Positions 55,208-63,649 of a stretch of DNA of 64,000 nucleotides are shown in pieces. Position 1 is the first letter of the stretch. Every line of letters starts with the position of its first letter. The position numbers were made by a program, and so were the translations under genes. The stretch spans positions 62,001-126,000 of the forward strand of contig NZ_JANQKD010000080.1 in assembly GCF_028281305.1 (NCBI RefSeq), in the 5' to 3' direction. The DNA is from Pelagibius sp. Lineage in GTDB: Bacteria > Pseudomonadota > Alphaproteobacteria > Kiloniellales > Kiloniellaceae. A model generated the notes under the pieces. It did no database searches and had not been told where the DNA came from. It saw only the letters and a program-made list of their open reading frames with translations.

Positions 55208-57106
55208 ATGTGTCGTCTTTCTACTGCAGGCGCCGCTGTGGGCGCGCTTGCCTCTGCATTGCTGTCCGCCGCCCCGGCGCTCGCCGATTCTGAATTTGTA
55301 GGCTTGACGGCGCTGCATACCACGTCGATCGAGGTGACGGGCTCGAACCTCGAGTACACGGCGGTAAAGCCGCTTTCCGTCATCTCCGTGGAATTCACGC
55401 TCAAGACGAATGCCGGAGAAAGCGGCCGGCTCAAAGGCTACAAGGTCTGGCTCGAACTGGGCAGCACGACGGGCTCGATTCCCGGATTCGAATATCCGAT
55501 GCCGGACCATTACCACAAGAAGACTTTTCCTGTCGGCAAGCGTCCCAAGATACACGGCGACAAAGGGGCCCTCGTGGTTCCGGCGCTGGCGTGGCAGGAC
55601 TTCGTGGTCGCGCAGTGTAACGGCCTGGTGGCGGATTTGCGCAAGGACGGGCAGAGCGACGACCAGATCTTCCGCAAGGACCGCACCACCTCGATCAAGG
55701 TCCGTGCAGTCATGAAGGCGGAGTTTTCCGGCATTGCCGGACCCAACGATTACGCCGACGACCCGGATAACATCGGCTATATCAAGGTGGTCTGCAAGGC
55801 GCAGGTCAAGAGCACGGTGTTCGATCCCGACGCACTCTTGCCGGTGGTGACGGAAGCAGGGCTCCAGCTTGCCAAGACGACCATCAAGAAAAGCTGCCCG
55901 CTGGACCTGGGGGCTGCCGTGCAGTTCCGCGGCGGTCGTGAGGGACAGTTCCAGTACCGCCTGCGCTTCACCGACAACCGCTACATGGGCCCCTTCACGG
56001 GCACCATGACCAGGCAGCCGAGCGGCGACTACCGCTTCGGCACCACGCATAAGATCACGGTGCCGCTGCCCCCGGGCGGCCACGCCGGCGCCGGCAGCTT
56101 TACCGGTCTGCCGCAAGACAAGCCGGGCGGACCGGGCAGTACCCCTGGCGGCCTGGCCGCCCAGCAAACGCCGGAGGACTTGCACAAGCTGGGTCTTCGG
56201 GTCGAGGTGCTGGGCGATCCCCAGGTCAAGTCGGACTGGGCGACCGAGATCGTCGATTGCCGCAAGAAACCGATCGTGACCATCTGGAGCGGCGGTGTCA
56301 CTCCCAAGAAGCACAAGGGCGTCTGCCCGGCCACGGCGACACTCTCCCTGCAGTTCCGGGGCGGCCGCGCGGGGGACTTCACCTATGTCATCAAGGTGTT
56401 CAACGTCGATGCCTCGCACGGCGGCGGCCTGGAAACCCTTGGTGGTGTTCATATCGCCAACGTCGGTCCCTTCAAGGGAAAGATGACCCAGATGCCGGAC
56501 GGCAGCTTTCGCACCTCAGCCGTTCAGAACCTACAGTTTCCCTTGAAGAAGACGCAGGGCCAGATCGGCGGCTATGCGGCCTCCGCAAGCAAGCCCTCCG
56601 GAAAGACCACGTATCGTTTCAAAGTCGTGTTCCCGAGCCAGGCCCACGAGCCGATGCAGGAGCATGGGACTGTTCCGTTTGAGTACACCCAGGACTGCGG
56701 ACCGGCTAGAAATCCGGCCGTAGCCGGCGGGCCCGGCGGTCTGGCGCAGACGGATCGGCCCAACACAGCGCCAGGTTCCGGGTCGACGAGCCAGATGCTC
56801 CCCGATCTCAAGCTCGTCAAGGTGAAGAAGTCGTTCAAGCCCTTTGAGCTGCTGGTCCAGGTGGCAAACAACAGCTTCCTGACGACCAAGCCGACCCAGC
56901 TTCGTGCGACCTACAAGCAGGGCGGCGCGAACAAACAAAAGGTCACGGTCAAGGTGCCGCCGCTGAAGCCCGGCGCCTCGAAGTGGATTCCAGTCACCTT
57001 CAAGGCTCCGGTTGCCCAGGCGGATTCGATCCACATCCAGCTCGATCCGAACAACACCGTGAAGGAGGCCAAGGAGACCAACAACGCGGCCGTCTACCAG
57101 CCGTAG
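55208..57106 (+). CDS. large secreted modular protein with C-terminal CARDB domain
   Basis: A 632-residue exported protein (signal peptide ending near 'SAAPALA'). In order: the 'SIEVTG' module (about 28-205, closing on a Cys in 'IKVVCKAQVKS'), two copies of a Cys-bearing module starting 'KKSCPLDLGAAVQFRGGREG' and 'KGVCPATATLSLQFRGGRAG' and closing on 'EIVDCRKKP' and 'EYTQDCGPAR', then a CARDB-like domain from about 535 ('LPDLKLVKVKKSFKPFELLV', ending 'VKEAKETNNAAVYQP'). CARDB domains are extracellular Ig-like adhesion or assembly modules. The C-terminal 100 residues are closely similar to those of the next gene. No catalytic motif is seen. Confidence 0.8.
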   Translation: MCRLSTAGAAVGALASALLSAAPALADSEFVGLTALHTTSIEVTGSNLEYTAVKPLSVISVEFTLKTNAGESGRLKGYKVWLELGSTTGSIPGFEYPMPDHYHKKTFPVGKRPKIHGDKGALVVPALAWQDFVVAQCNGLVADLRKDGQSDDQIFRKDRTTSIKVRAVMKAEFSGIAGPNDYADDPDNIGYIKVVCKAQVKSTVFDPDALLPVVTEAGLQLAKTTIKKSCPLDLGAAVQFRGGREGQFQYRLRFTDNRYMGPFTGTMTRQPSGDYRFGTTHKITVPLPPGGHAGAGSFTGLPQDKPGGPGSTPGGLAAQQTPEDLHKLGLRVEVLGDPQVKSDWATEIVDCRKKPIVTIWSGGVTPKKHKGVCPATATLSLQFRGGRAGDFTYVIKVFNVDASHGGGLETLGGVHIANVGPFKGKMTQMPDGSFRTSAVQNLQFPLKKTQGQIGGYAASASKPSGKTTYRFKVVFPSQAHEPMQEHGTVPFEYTQDCGPARNPAVAGGPGGLAQTDRPNTAPGSGSTSQMLPDLKLVKVKKSFKPFELLVQVANNSFLTTKPTQLRATYKQGGANKQKVTVKVPPLKPGASKWIPVTFKAPVAQADSIHIQLDPNNTVKEAKETNNAAVYQP

Positions 57107-57308
57107 CGGGTCTTCTGCTCGCCCGCGTTGGGGGCGCCCGCCACTCAGGCAGAGCGGCGGGCGCCCCGTCTTTTCATTTCCGTCTTCTCACTTTCCCTTC
57201 TCATCTTCGCCCGCGCCGCTTTGCCGGGGCCGCCGCGCAAGGCCGAACCGCTCACGCCAGGGCCGCGACTTACCGGGAAACCGCCAACGCTCCCGAGGAG
57301 TCATCACC

Positions 57309-58793
57309 GTGAAACGTTCCCTTTCGGCTAGCGCAGCCGCAGCTGGGGCCCTGATGGGCTTCATGCTGCCTGCAGGGCCGGCTTCCGCCGCCCAGCAGGA
57401 TCTCGAACTGACCGCCGTCACGCCGGCGTTGATTGAAGTCACCGGCGCGGACGGAAAGTACACCTCGGTCAAGGGGCCAGCGCTGACCGCGGCGGCCGAT
57501 CTCTATCTGAACGGGGGTGGCGGCAGCACCAGGATCGAATCCTGGCGGCTTTGGCTTCGGCTCAAGGCCAAGGGTCTTGCCGGAACGGGCGACCTGACGA
57601 CCGTCTTCAAGCCCTTCTCGCTGTCCCAGACCTATCCGGCTGGCGCCTTGCCCTTCGTCGTCGACGAGGAGCTTGACGTAACCCTGCCGAAGCCGAACTT
57701 CCACCAGTATGCGATCGTGCTCTGCAACAAGAATGCCGATACGCTGAAAGCCGGCCTTCTCTCGGAGCAGAATGCACTCAGCAAGGACTACGAGATCGGC
57801 GTCGAGGTCGAGGTGCTGGGCGAGGCCGAATACACGGTTCAGCAAGACACCAGCCCGACCTTCCAGTCCGGCAAGAAGTCCTTCACCATTGTCTGCAAGG
57901 GGCAGGAGGGAAGTCCGCAGACGGTTCTCTCGCCCAATGCGCCCCTTGTGAAGAACGTCAAGCTCGCCCTCAATCCCAGGACCCACAGAGGCAGCTGTCC
58001 GGTCAACGTGAAGATGGTCATGACCTTCGAGGGCGACTCGCCGGGGGTCGTCCACTACCGCATCGTCACCTCAGACAAGCGTATCGTCGGCGGCAACCGA
58101 AAGGCGACGATGACGGTCAAGCCCGGTGGCCAGGGCGCCCGGGCAGTCACCACCGAAAAGCTGCGTGTGCCGCTTGTTCAAGCCGCCCACTGGAGTACCG
58201 CAGGCGGTGGGTCCAACACCGTCGGCCAGGGAGGAAAGCCTGGCGGACTGAATCCGGCCATAGCGGGCCAGGGCCCGACCGGCCTCACCGACGTGCCGAC
58301 GCCCGATGCCGTGCACAAGCTGGGGCTGCGCGTCGAGATGCTGGGCGGCTCCAAGGTCAAGTCGAACTGGCAGACCTACATCATCGACTGCCGTGCGCCC
58401 CGTCCCGGCGCCGGTGCTCCGGGCGGTTTCAAGCCGGTGGCCAAGCCCTCCGCCGATGGCGGCAGCGCTTCAGCTGGCCCTTACTTGCCGGACCTCGCGG
58501 TCTCCGAGACGAAAAAGTCGTTCAAACCTTTCGAACTGCTGGTCCAAGTGCAGAACCTCAGCTTTTTTCCAAGCAAGGCTACTCAGCTTCGGGCCACCTA
58601 CAAGCAGGGCGGCGCGAACAAGCAGAAGGTCACGGTCCAGGTTCCGGCGCTGAAGACGCTCGGTTCCGCCTGGGTGACGGTCACTTTCAAGACTCAGGTC
58701 GCCCAGGCGGACTCGATCCACGTCCAGCTCGATCCGAACAACACCATGAAAGAGGCCAAAGAAAACAACAACACGGCCGTCTATCAGCCCTAG
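57309..58793 (+). CDS. secreted modular protein with C-terminal CARDB domain, paralogue
   Basis: A 494-residue exported protein with GTG start, GAGGAG upstream and signal peptide ending 'PAGPASA'. Modules are 'LTAVTPALIEVTGADGKYTS' (to about 200, closing 'FTIVCKGQEG'), one Cys module from 'RGSCPVNVKMVMTFEGDSPG' to 'TYIIDCRAPRP', a Gly/Ala/Pro linker, and a CARDB-like domain from about 397 ('LPDLAVSETKKSFKPFELLV', ending 'MKEAKENNNTAVYQP'). It has one Cys module where the upstream paralogue has two. Long DNA stretches of the CARDB part match between the two genes, showing recent duplication. Confidence 0.8.
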   Translation: MKRSLSASAAAAGALMGFMLPAGPASAAQQDLELTAVTPALIEVTGADGKYTSVKGPALTAAADLYLNGGGGSTRIESWRLWLRLKAKGLAGTGDLTTVFKPFSLSQTYPAGALPFVVDEELDVTLPKPNFHQYAIVLCNKNADTLKAGLLSEQNALSKDYEIGVEVEVLGEAEYTVQQDTSPTFQSGKKSFTIVCKGQEGSPQTVLSPNAPLVKNVKLALNPRTHRGSCPVNVKMVMTFEGDSPGVVHYRIVTSDKRIVGGNRKATMTVKPGGQGARAVTTEKLRVPLVQAAHWSTAGGGSNTVGQGGKPGGLNPAIAGQGPTGLTDVPTPDAVHKLGLRVEMLGGSKVKSNWQTYIIDCRAPRPGAGAPGGFKPVAKPSADGGSASAGPYLPDLAVSETKKSFKPFELLVQVQNLSFFPSKATQLRATYKQGGANKQKVTVQVPALKTLGSAWVTVTFKTQVAQADSIHVQLDPNNTMKEAKENNNTAVYQP

Positions 58794-58880
58794 CGCGTGG
58801 GAGGAAGGGGACTCACCCAGGGGCTGCCCCGAAACACGCGCGTGACAGATGCATCGTTCCCGTTTCAAGGAGCAAAGACA

Positions 58881-59699
58881 GTGAGACATTTCGATTGGGC
58901 GGGTGTGCGCAGAACCGCTTTGGCCTGCCTTCTTCTTCTGCCCGCATCCACTCTGCTTGGGCCCGGAGCGGGGAAGGCGGCTGCGACTGTCGCGCAGCTT
59001 CAGCAAGGCGGCCTCGCCGTCCAGCAGCCCCAGGTCGTTTCGGCGAAACTCTGGATCGAGCCGCGGGCTGCGGGCCTTGACCAGACACCGGGCGATCGCG
59101 CCGAACCGGTCCTGGTTGCGGCGGCGCCCAAGGGCAGCAGCCAGCCCGGCAGCAAGAGCAAGCCCCCGCACGCCGGACCGAAGTCGGAGTTGCCTCAGCA
59201 AAGCGGCGGCGCCAAAGGCGGGGGCGGGGCCGGATTGCCCGAGAACCCTAAACCGGGCAGCAAGGCGCCGGTGCTGAAACCGGGCGCAAAGTCGGAACCG
59301 CCCGGCCAGGCTGGCGGCTCCAAGCCCGGGGGCGCGTCCAAGGCGACAGGGAAAGCGGTCGAGATGACCGTCGGCGCGTACCTTCTTCCCGATCTCAGGG
59401 TCGTTCAGATCGGCGTCCACAAGCTGAACAACACGAAGCTCCGCATCGAGGTGGAGAACGCGGGCGACGGATCGTCCAAGCCGACAGTGCTCGATGTGAC
59501 CTCTACCGAGAAGAAGACCGGCAAGGTGAAGAAAACCACCGCCAAGGTCGCAGCCCTGCTTCCGAAGGCCTCGGCATGGATCACGGTGGACAACGGTGTT
59601 CCTGTGACGATGCTGAAAAAGGTCGACGTGCGTGTCGACTGGCAGAATCAGGTGAAAGAGTCCAACGACCAGAACAACAGGGCTGTGCGGTACTTCTAG
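58881..59699 (+). CDS. secreted protein with Pro/Gly/Lys-rich linker and CARDB-like domain
   Basis: A 272-residue exported protein; GTG start with AAGGAG eight bases upstream, signal peptide about 1-34 ('ACLLLLPASTLLGPGAGKAAA' ending). The middle, residues 80-165, is a low-complexity Gly/Pro/Lys/Ser linker with recurring 'KPG' and 'KSEPP'. The C-terminus is a CARDB-like domain ('LPDLRVVQIGVHKLNNTKL' to 'WQNQVKESNDQNNRAVRYF'). It lacks both the EVTG and the Cys modules of its neighbours. It is the fourth gene of the set. Confidence 0.75.
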   Translation: MRHFDWAGVRRTALACLLLLPASTLLGPGAGKAAATVAQLQQGGLAVQQPQVVSAKLWIEPRAAGLDQTPGDRAEPVLVAAAPKGSSQPGSKSKPPHAGPKSELPQQSGGAKGGGGAGLPENPKPGSKAPVLKPGAKSEPPGQAGGSKPGGASKATGKAVEMTVGAYLLPDLRVVQIGVHKLNNTKLRIEVENAGDGSSKPTVLDVTSTEKKTGKVKKTTAKVAALLPKASAWITVDNGVPVTMLKKVDVRVDWQNQVKESNDQNNRAVRYF

Positions 59700-59717
59700 G
59701 CTGCCTGCTGTCTTTCG

Positions 59718-59759
59718 AGGAGCGTTCCCCAAGGAGCGTTCCCCAAGGAGCACTCCCCC
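59718..59759. repeat. 14-bp tandem repeat, three copies
   Basis: AGGAGCGTTCCCCA occurs twice exactly (59718-59731, 59732-59745), followed by an imperfect third copy to 59759. It lies 19 bases after the stop of the CARDB-like gene. The role is unknown. Confidence 0.8.
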
Positions 59760-59996
59760 GTCAAAGCCGCCTGGAAGGATCGGCGTTCGTGGATGGCCGG
59801 GTGCAACCGCCCGGCCGTCGCGCGACGGCGGTCTTGCCCAGGTGGCGGCGCAGGGTCATTAACCACAAGTTCCCGCTAAATAGCTGTTCTGTATATTCTT
59901 TTCTGAAAAAGATGGGATTTGATTCAGATTTGAACCATCTCCGGGCACGGCGCGACACAAGAACAAGCGAACACATGGTGCAAACGGAGAGAATTC

Positions 59997-60761
59997 ATGT
60001 TTACCAACACGATGACCAAGGGCCTGCTGGTATCCGCCGCTGCGCTGATGCTCGGGTCCAGTATTGCCGCGGCCGACAGCTCGGTTTCCGGCAGCCTGAT
60101 CGGCGACGCCGCCGCCCAGCTTGCGGCGCGCAGCGACGTTTTCCAGGCCACCACGGCCACCCTGGATGTGGTGCCGATGCACATGGCAGGCTCCTGCCCT
60201 CTGGCCTATGCTTTCAACGTGCGGCTTGGCGCCCAGTCGCCCGGCACGCTGTCCTACAAGATCGTGACCGATGACGGCCGTGAATCGCAGCTCTTCGAAG
60301 CGAAGACCAGCGTGACCGACGACGGCCTTTTTGCCGCTCAGGCGAGCCACCAGATCGCGCTCGCCAAGAGCGCGCAGACGGATGCCGACGCTTCGATCGT
60401 CGTCTTCGATCCGCCGGCAAAGTTGAAGGAGACCCGTGAGCCGGACTTCTTCGAGCGGCTCTTCGGCACCGGCCCGGCGGCCTCGCAGGACGACCCGCAG
60501 GGCCTGCGCAACCTCTCCTTCAAGGTGATGGTTGTCGCCCCCAATGCGGTGGACTCCACTTTCGACAGCCACACGGTGTCCTGCGAAGAGCATCGCGATC
60601 CGCGGATCATCCGGGCCAGCACCGAAGATCAGCGCGACGACCGTGATCCTGGTGATCGGGATCCCGGCGACCGTGATCCCGGCGACCGTGATCCCGGTGG
60701 TCGTGACGGCCGCGGTGGCGGCGATCCCTCCGGTGGCCCGAGCGGTCCCGGCGACCTGTAG
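59997..60761 (+). CDS. secreted Cys-module protein with Asp/Arg/Gly/Pro tail
   Basis: A 254-residue exported protein (signal peptide ending 'GSSIAAA'). The mature part is one Cys module, 'AGSCPLAYAFNVRLGAQSPG' with 'TLSYKIVTDDGRESQ', closing on 'SHTVSCEEHRD', the same pattern as the module in the two large CARDB proteins. 'DFFERLFGTGPAA' separates the halves. The tail repeats G-D-R-D-P from four 15-bp units at 60639-60698. GGAGAG precedes the ATG. A hairpin terminator follows. It is a tandem duplicate of the next gene. Confidence 0.8.
   Translation: MFTNTMTKGLLVSAAALMLGSSIAAADSSVSGSLIGDAAAQLAARSDVFQATTATLDVVPMHMAGSCPLAYAFNVRLGAQSPGTLSYKIVTDDGRESQLFEAKTSVTDDGLFAAQASHQIALAKSAQTDADASIVVFDPPAKLKETREPDFFERLFGTGPAASQDDPQGLRNLSFKVMVVAPNAVDSTFDSHTVSCEEHRDPRIIRASTEDQRDDRDPGDRDPGDRDPGDRDPGGRDGRGGGDPSGGPSGPGDL
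60639..60698 (+). repeat. 15-bp coding tandem repeat, four copies
   Basis: Four in-frame copies of GACCGTGATCCCGGC (with minor changes) encode repeated D-R-D-P-G in the tail of the secreted protein. The tail of the paralogue at 61020-61760 is also Asp/Arg/Gly-rich but lacks this regular repeat. Confidence 0.85.
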
Positions 60762-60806
60762 GACGCGATCGCCAGCACCATCCGGAACCGGATGCAACCG
60801 ATAAGG

Positions 60807-60830
60807 AAGGCCCGCCTGATGGCGGGCCTT
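60807..60830 (+). terminator. hairpin terminator
   Basis: AAGGCCCGCC-TGAT-GGCGGGCCTT is a perfect 10-bp stem with a 4-base loop, followed by CTTCTGTG. It lies 46 bases after the stop of the secreted protein gene. The same stem recurs after the paralogue. Confidence 0.8.
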
Positions 60831-61019
60831 CTTCTGTGTTCGGAGCTCTCGCGCAGGATCCGTGAAGCCAGCGGCTCCGGAGGGTCGCGAGCGCACTGCA
60901 AGATTCTGATTTTTTTGACTTTTCCCGCCAATCCGAAGTCTTCGGGCCGGTTGTGAACCATCCTGGGGTCCGCGTCGACCTACTGGCTAGCGAACACCTG
61001 GGGCAAGGGGAGAACACTC

Positions 61020-61760
61020 ATGCTCGTCCATACAATGACCAGGAGCCTGCTGGTTTCCGCCACGGCGCTGATGCTGGGGTCCGGCTTTGCCGCGGCCGAC
61101 AGCGGCCTGCCGTCCGGCAGCCTGATCGGCGATGCCGCGACGCAGCTTGCGGCGCGCAGTGACGTCTTTCAGGCCACCACTGCGAGCCTCGATGTGGTGC
61201 CGGCTCAGATGGCCGGTTCCTGTCCGATGGCCTATGCGCTCAACGTGCGGCTCGGCGCCCGTTCGCCGGGGACGCTGTCTTACAAGATCGTCACCAACGA
61301 TGGCCGCGAGTCGCAGATTTTCAGGGCGCAGGCCAACGTCACCGAAGACGGCCGCTTTGCGGCGCAGGCCAGCCATCAGGTCGCCCTCTCCGAGAGCACG
61401 CAGGCGGATGCCGGCGCCTCGGTCGCCGTCTTCGATCCGCCGGCAGAGCCGCGGGAAACCCGGGATCCGGATTTCTTCGAACGCCTCTTCGGCACCGGCC
61501 CTACGGCAGAGCAGGACGATCCTCATGGTCTGCGCAACCTCGCCTTCCGGGTGCAGGTCGTTGCGCCGAACGAAGTGGCCTCAGTCTTCGACAGCCACAC
61601 GGTGTCCTGCGAAGAGCAGACGGATCCGCGGATCATCCGGGCCACCGACGACGACCAGCGCGACGATGGCGGTCGTGACCGCGGTCGCGATGACTCCAGC
61701 GACCGCGGCGGTGGCCGTGACCGGGGCGGGGTCGATGCCTCCGGCGGCACCATCGACTGA
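61020..61760 (+). CDS. secreted Cys-module protein, tandem paralogue
   Basis: A 246-residue exported protein (signal peptide ending 'GSGFAAA'), similar along its whole length to the gene upstream: 'GSLIGDAATQLAARSDVFQATTA', 'AGSCPMAYALNVRLGARSPG', 'DFFERLFGTGPTAEQDD', 'SHTVSCEEQTDPRII' (in parts). The tail is rich in Asp, Arg and Gly. The two conserved Cys probably pair. AAGGGGAG precedes the ATG. It is the last gene of the secreted set and has its own upstream region and its own terminator, so it may be transcribed alone. Confidence 0.8.
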   Translation: MLVHTMTRSLLVSATALMLGSGFAAADSGLPSGSLIGDAATQLAARSDVFQATTASLDVVPAQMAGSCPMAYALNVRLGARSPGTLSYKIVTNDGRESQIFRAQANVTEDGRFAAQASHQVALSESTQADAGASVAVFDPPAEPRETRDPDFFERLFGTGPTAEQDDPHGLRNLAFRVQVVAPNEVASVFDSHTVSCEEQTDPRIIRATDDDQRDDGGRDRGRDDSSDRGGGRDRGGVDASGGTID

Positions 61761-61800
61761 TTGAACTGCCGACTGATTGAACCGCTCTGCCCCAACAGTG

Positions 61801-61824
61801 AAGGCCCGCCTGACGGCGGGCCTT
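61801..61824 (+). terminator. hairpin terminator
   Basis: AAGGCCCGCC-TGAC-GGCGGGCCTT, a perfect 10-bp stem, 41 bases after the stop, followed by CTTGTCTG. It differs from the terminator of the upstream paralogue by one loop base, so it was copied with the gene. Confidence 0.8.
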
Positions 61825-61876
61825 CTTGTCTGTCCGCATCCCGCTTGGGGACGGGCCGCTAAGGCGATACGGATAC

Positions 61877-63646
61877 TCAGGCGGTGCCTTCGGCACCGCT
61901 TTCCGGAGTGGGCCGCTTCGGCAGGGCCGGGGGCTGGGTTTCCTTCCCAACCGGCTCGTTGGCGGCCTCAACGGCATCGCCGTCATCGGCGGTTCCGTTG
62001 TCCCGGGACTGGCCGTCTGCGATGCCCTGGGACAGCCGGTGCAGCATGGTGTTCGGGTTCTCGCCGGCTTTGAAGCCGAGGTCGGTGAGCAACTCGTCCA
62101 CCAGCGGGGCCTGCATGCGGTAGTTCAGCAGCGACTGGACGATGTTGTCGGGCAGGCTGCCGCCGCCCTGCAGGGCGCCGCCGGCGTGGCTGCCCGTACC
62201 GCCGCCGTTGGGGCCGGCGAGGGACGGCATCAGGCCGTTGCCGCCGGGCATGCCCTGGCCGAAGTCGATGACGCGGATGTCCTTGATCTTCTCCACCGCC
62301 TTCATCGAAGCGGCCATGACCTCCGGCATCACCTCGATCAGGGCCTTCTTGAGCTCCAGGGCGATGATGCGGTCGTCCAGTACGTTGCGCGCGGCGTTGA
62401 TCGCCTCCTGGCCCTCGGCCTCCACTTTGTAGCGGGCGGCATCGGCCTCGGCGGCGATCTTCGTCGCCTCTGAGCTGGCGCGTGCGGTGATCAGGGTCGC
62501 CTGGGCCTCGTCCTCGGAGGCCTGGCGTTCGGCCTCGGCGGCGACGGTGACGCCGACCGCGTTCTTCTCGGCCTGTTCCTGGGCGGCGACGATGGCCACC
62601 GCCTTCTGGCGCTCGGCCTCGGCGACGCGGGCGACGGTCTTCACCTGCTCCTCCTCGCGCACCGCGCTGGCGCGGGCCTTGTTGGCCTCGGCCGCGGCCA
62701 GCGATTCCTCCTGCGACTTGGTGGCCACCGTGATCGCCTTGTCCTGGCGGGTCAGCTCCACATCGCGGTCGGACTCGATCTGCTTGCGCTCCACCGCCAG
62801 CGTGGCCTGGATGGCCGCCTCGTCTTCAAGGCGCTTGGCCTCGGCTTCTTTCTGTGCCGTCTCGGCACGGGTCTCGGCGGTGTAGTTCGCCACGTTGCGC
62901 TCGGTTTCCAGCCTGGCGTAGTCCTTCTCCTGGCTGATTTCAAAGGCGCGGCGGTCGGCCTCCAGGTTGCGCTGCTCGATGGCGACGCGGGTTTCCTGCT
63001 CGATCTCGTTGCGCTCCTTGGCCTTCTGCTGGGTGATCTCCGTCAGCCGGGTCAGGCCTTCGGCGTCAAAGGCGTTGTTGGGATTGAAGAACTCGGCCGA
63101 GGTCTGGTCCAGGGTGGTCAGCGAGACCGACTCCAGTTCCAGGCCGTTCTGCTCGAGGTCGCCGGCGACGGCGTTCTGCACTTTCTGAACGAAGTCGGTG
63201 CGCTTCTCGTGCAGGTCGTTCAGGTTCATCTGTGCGGCGACACCGCGCAGGGCGTCGACGAACTTAGCCTCCACCAGTTCGCGCAACTGCTCGCCTTCCA
63301 GGGTGCGCTCACCCAGGGTCTGGGCGGCCAGGGCGATGGCTTCCCGGTTCGGTTTCACGCGCACGTAAAACTCCACGCCGATGTCGACGCGCATGCGGTC
63401 GAAGGTGATCATCGCCGCTTCGCGCTGGCGGTTCACCTCCAGGCGCAGGGTGCGCAGGTTGACCCAGGTGATGTCATGCAGCACCGGCAGCTTCAGGGCG
63501 CCGCCGTCCTGGACAACCTTCTGCCCGCCGAGGCCGGTTTTCACGAAGGCGAGGTCCTTGGGCGCGCGTACGTAAAGCCGGGCGAAGATGAATCCAATGA
63601 CGACAAGAGCAAGTGTGCCGAAACCGGCGAGAAAAATGATTTCCAT
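61877..63646 (-). CDS. flotillin family protein (YqiK-like)
   Basis: A 589-residue flotillin. An N-terminal membrane segment (about 3-24) precedes the SPFH domain ('RAPKDLAFVKTGLGGQKVV', 'FDRMRVDIGVEFYVRVKPN', 'LESVSLTTLDQTSAEFFNPNNAFDAEGL' in parts). A long coiled coil (about 200-470) is rich in Ala/Glu/Arg, and the tail is Gly/Pro-rich. Flotillins scaffold membrane microdomains facing the cytoplasm. The truncated OB-fold gene upstream is its YqiJ-type partner. It is convergent with the secreted-protein cluster across two hairpins. Confidence 0.94.
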   Translation of the reverse strand: MEIIFLAGFGTLALVVIGFIFARLYVRAPKDLAFVKTGLGGQKVVQDGGALKLPVLHDITWVNLRTLRLEVNRQREAAMITFDRMRVDIGVEFYVRVKPNREAIALAAQTLGERTLEGEQLRELVEAKFVDALRGVAAQMNLNDLHEKRTDFVQKVQNAVAGDLEQNGLELESVSLTTLDQTSAEFFNPNNAFDAEGLTRLTEITQQKAKERNEIEQETRVAIEQRNLEADRRAFEISQEKDYARLETERNVANYTAETRAETAQKEAEAKRLEDEAAIQATLAVERKQIESDRDVELTRQDKAITVATKSQEESLAAAEANKARASAVREEEQVKTVARVAEAERQKAVAIVAAQEQAEKNAVGVTVAAEAERQASEDEAQATLITARASSEATKIAAEADAARYKVEAEGQEAINAARNVLDDRIIALELKKALIEVMPEVMAASMKAVEKIKDIRVIDFGQGMPGGNGLMPSLAGPNGGGTGSHAGGALQGGGSLPDNIVQSLLNYRMQAPLVDELLTDLGFKAGENPNTMLHRLSQGIADGQSRDNGTADDGDAVEAANEPVGKETQPPALPKRPTPESGAEGTA

Positions 63647-63649
63647 TGT

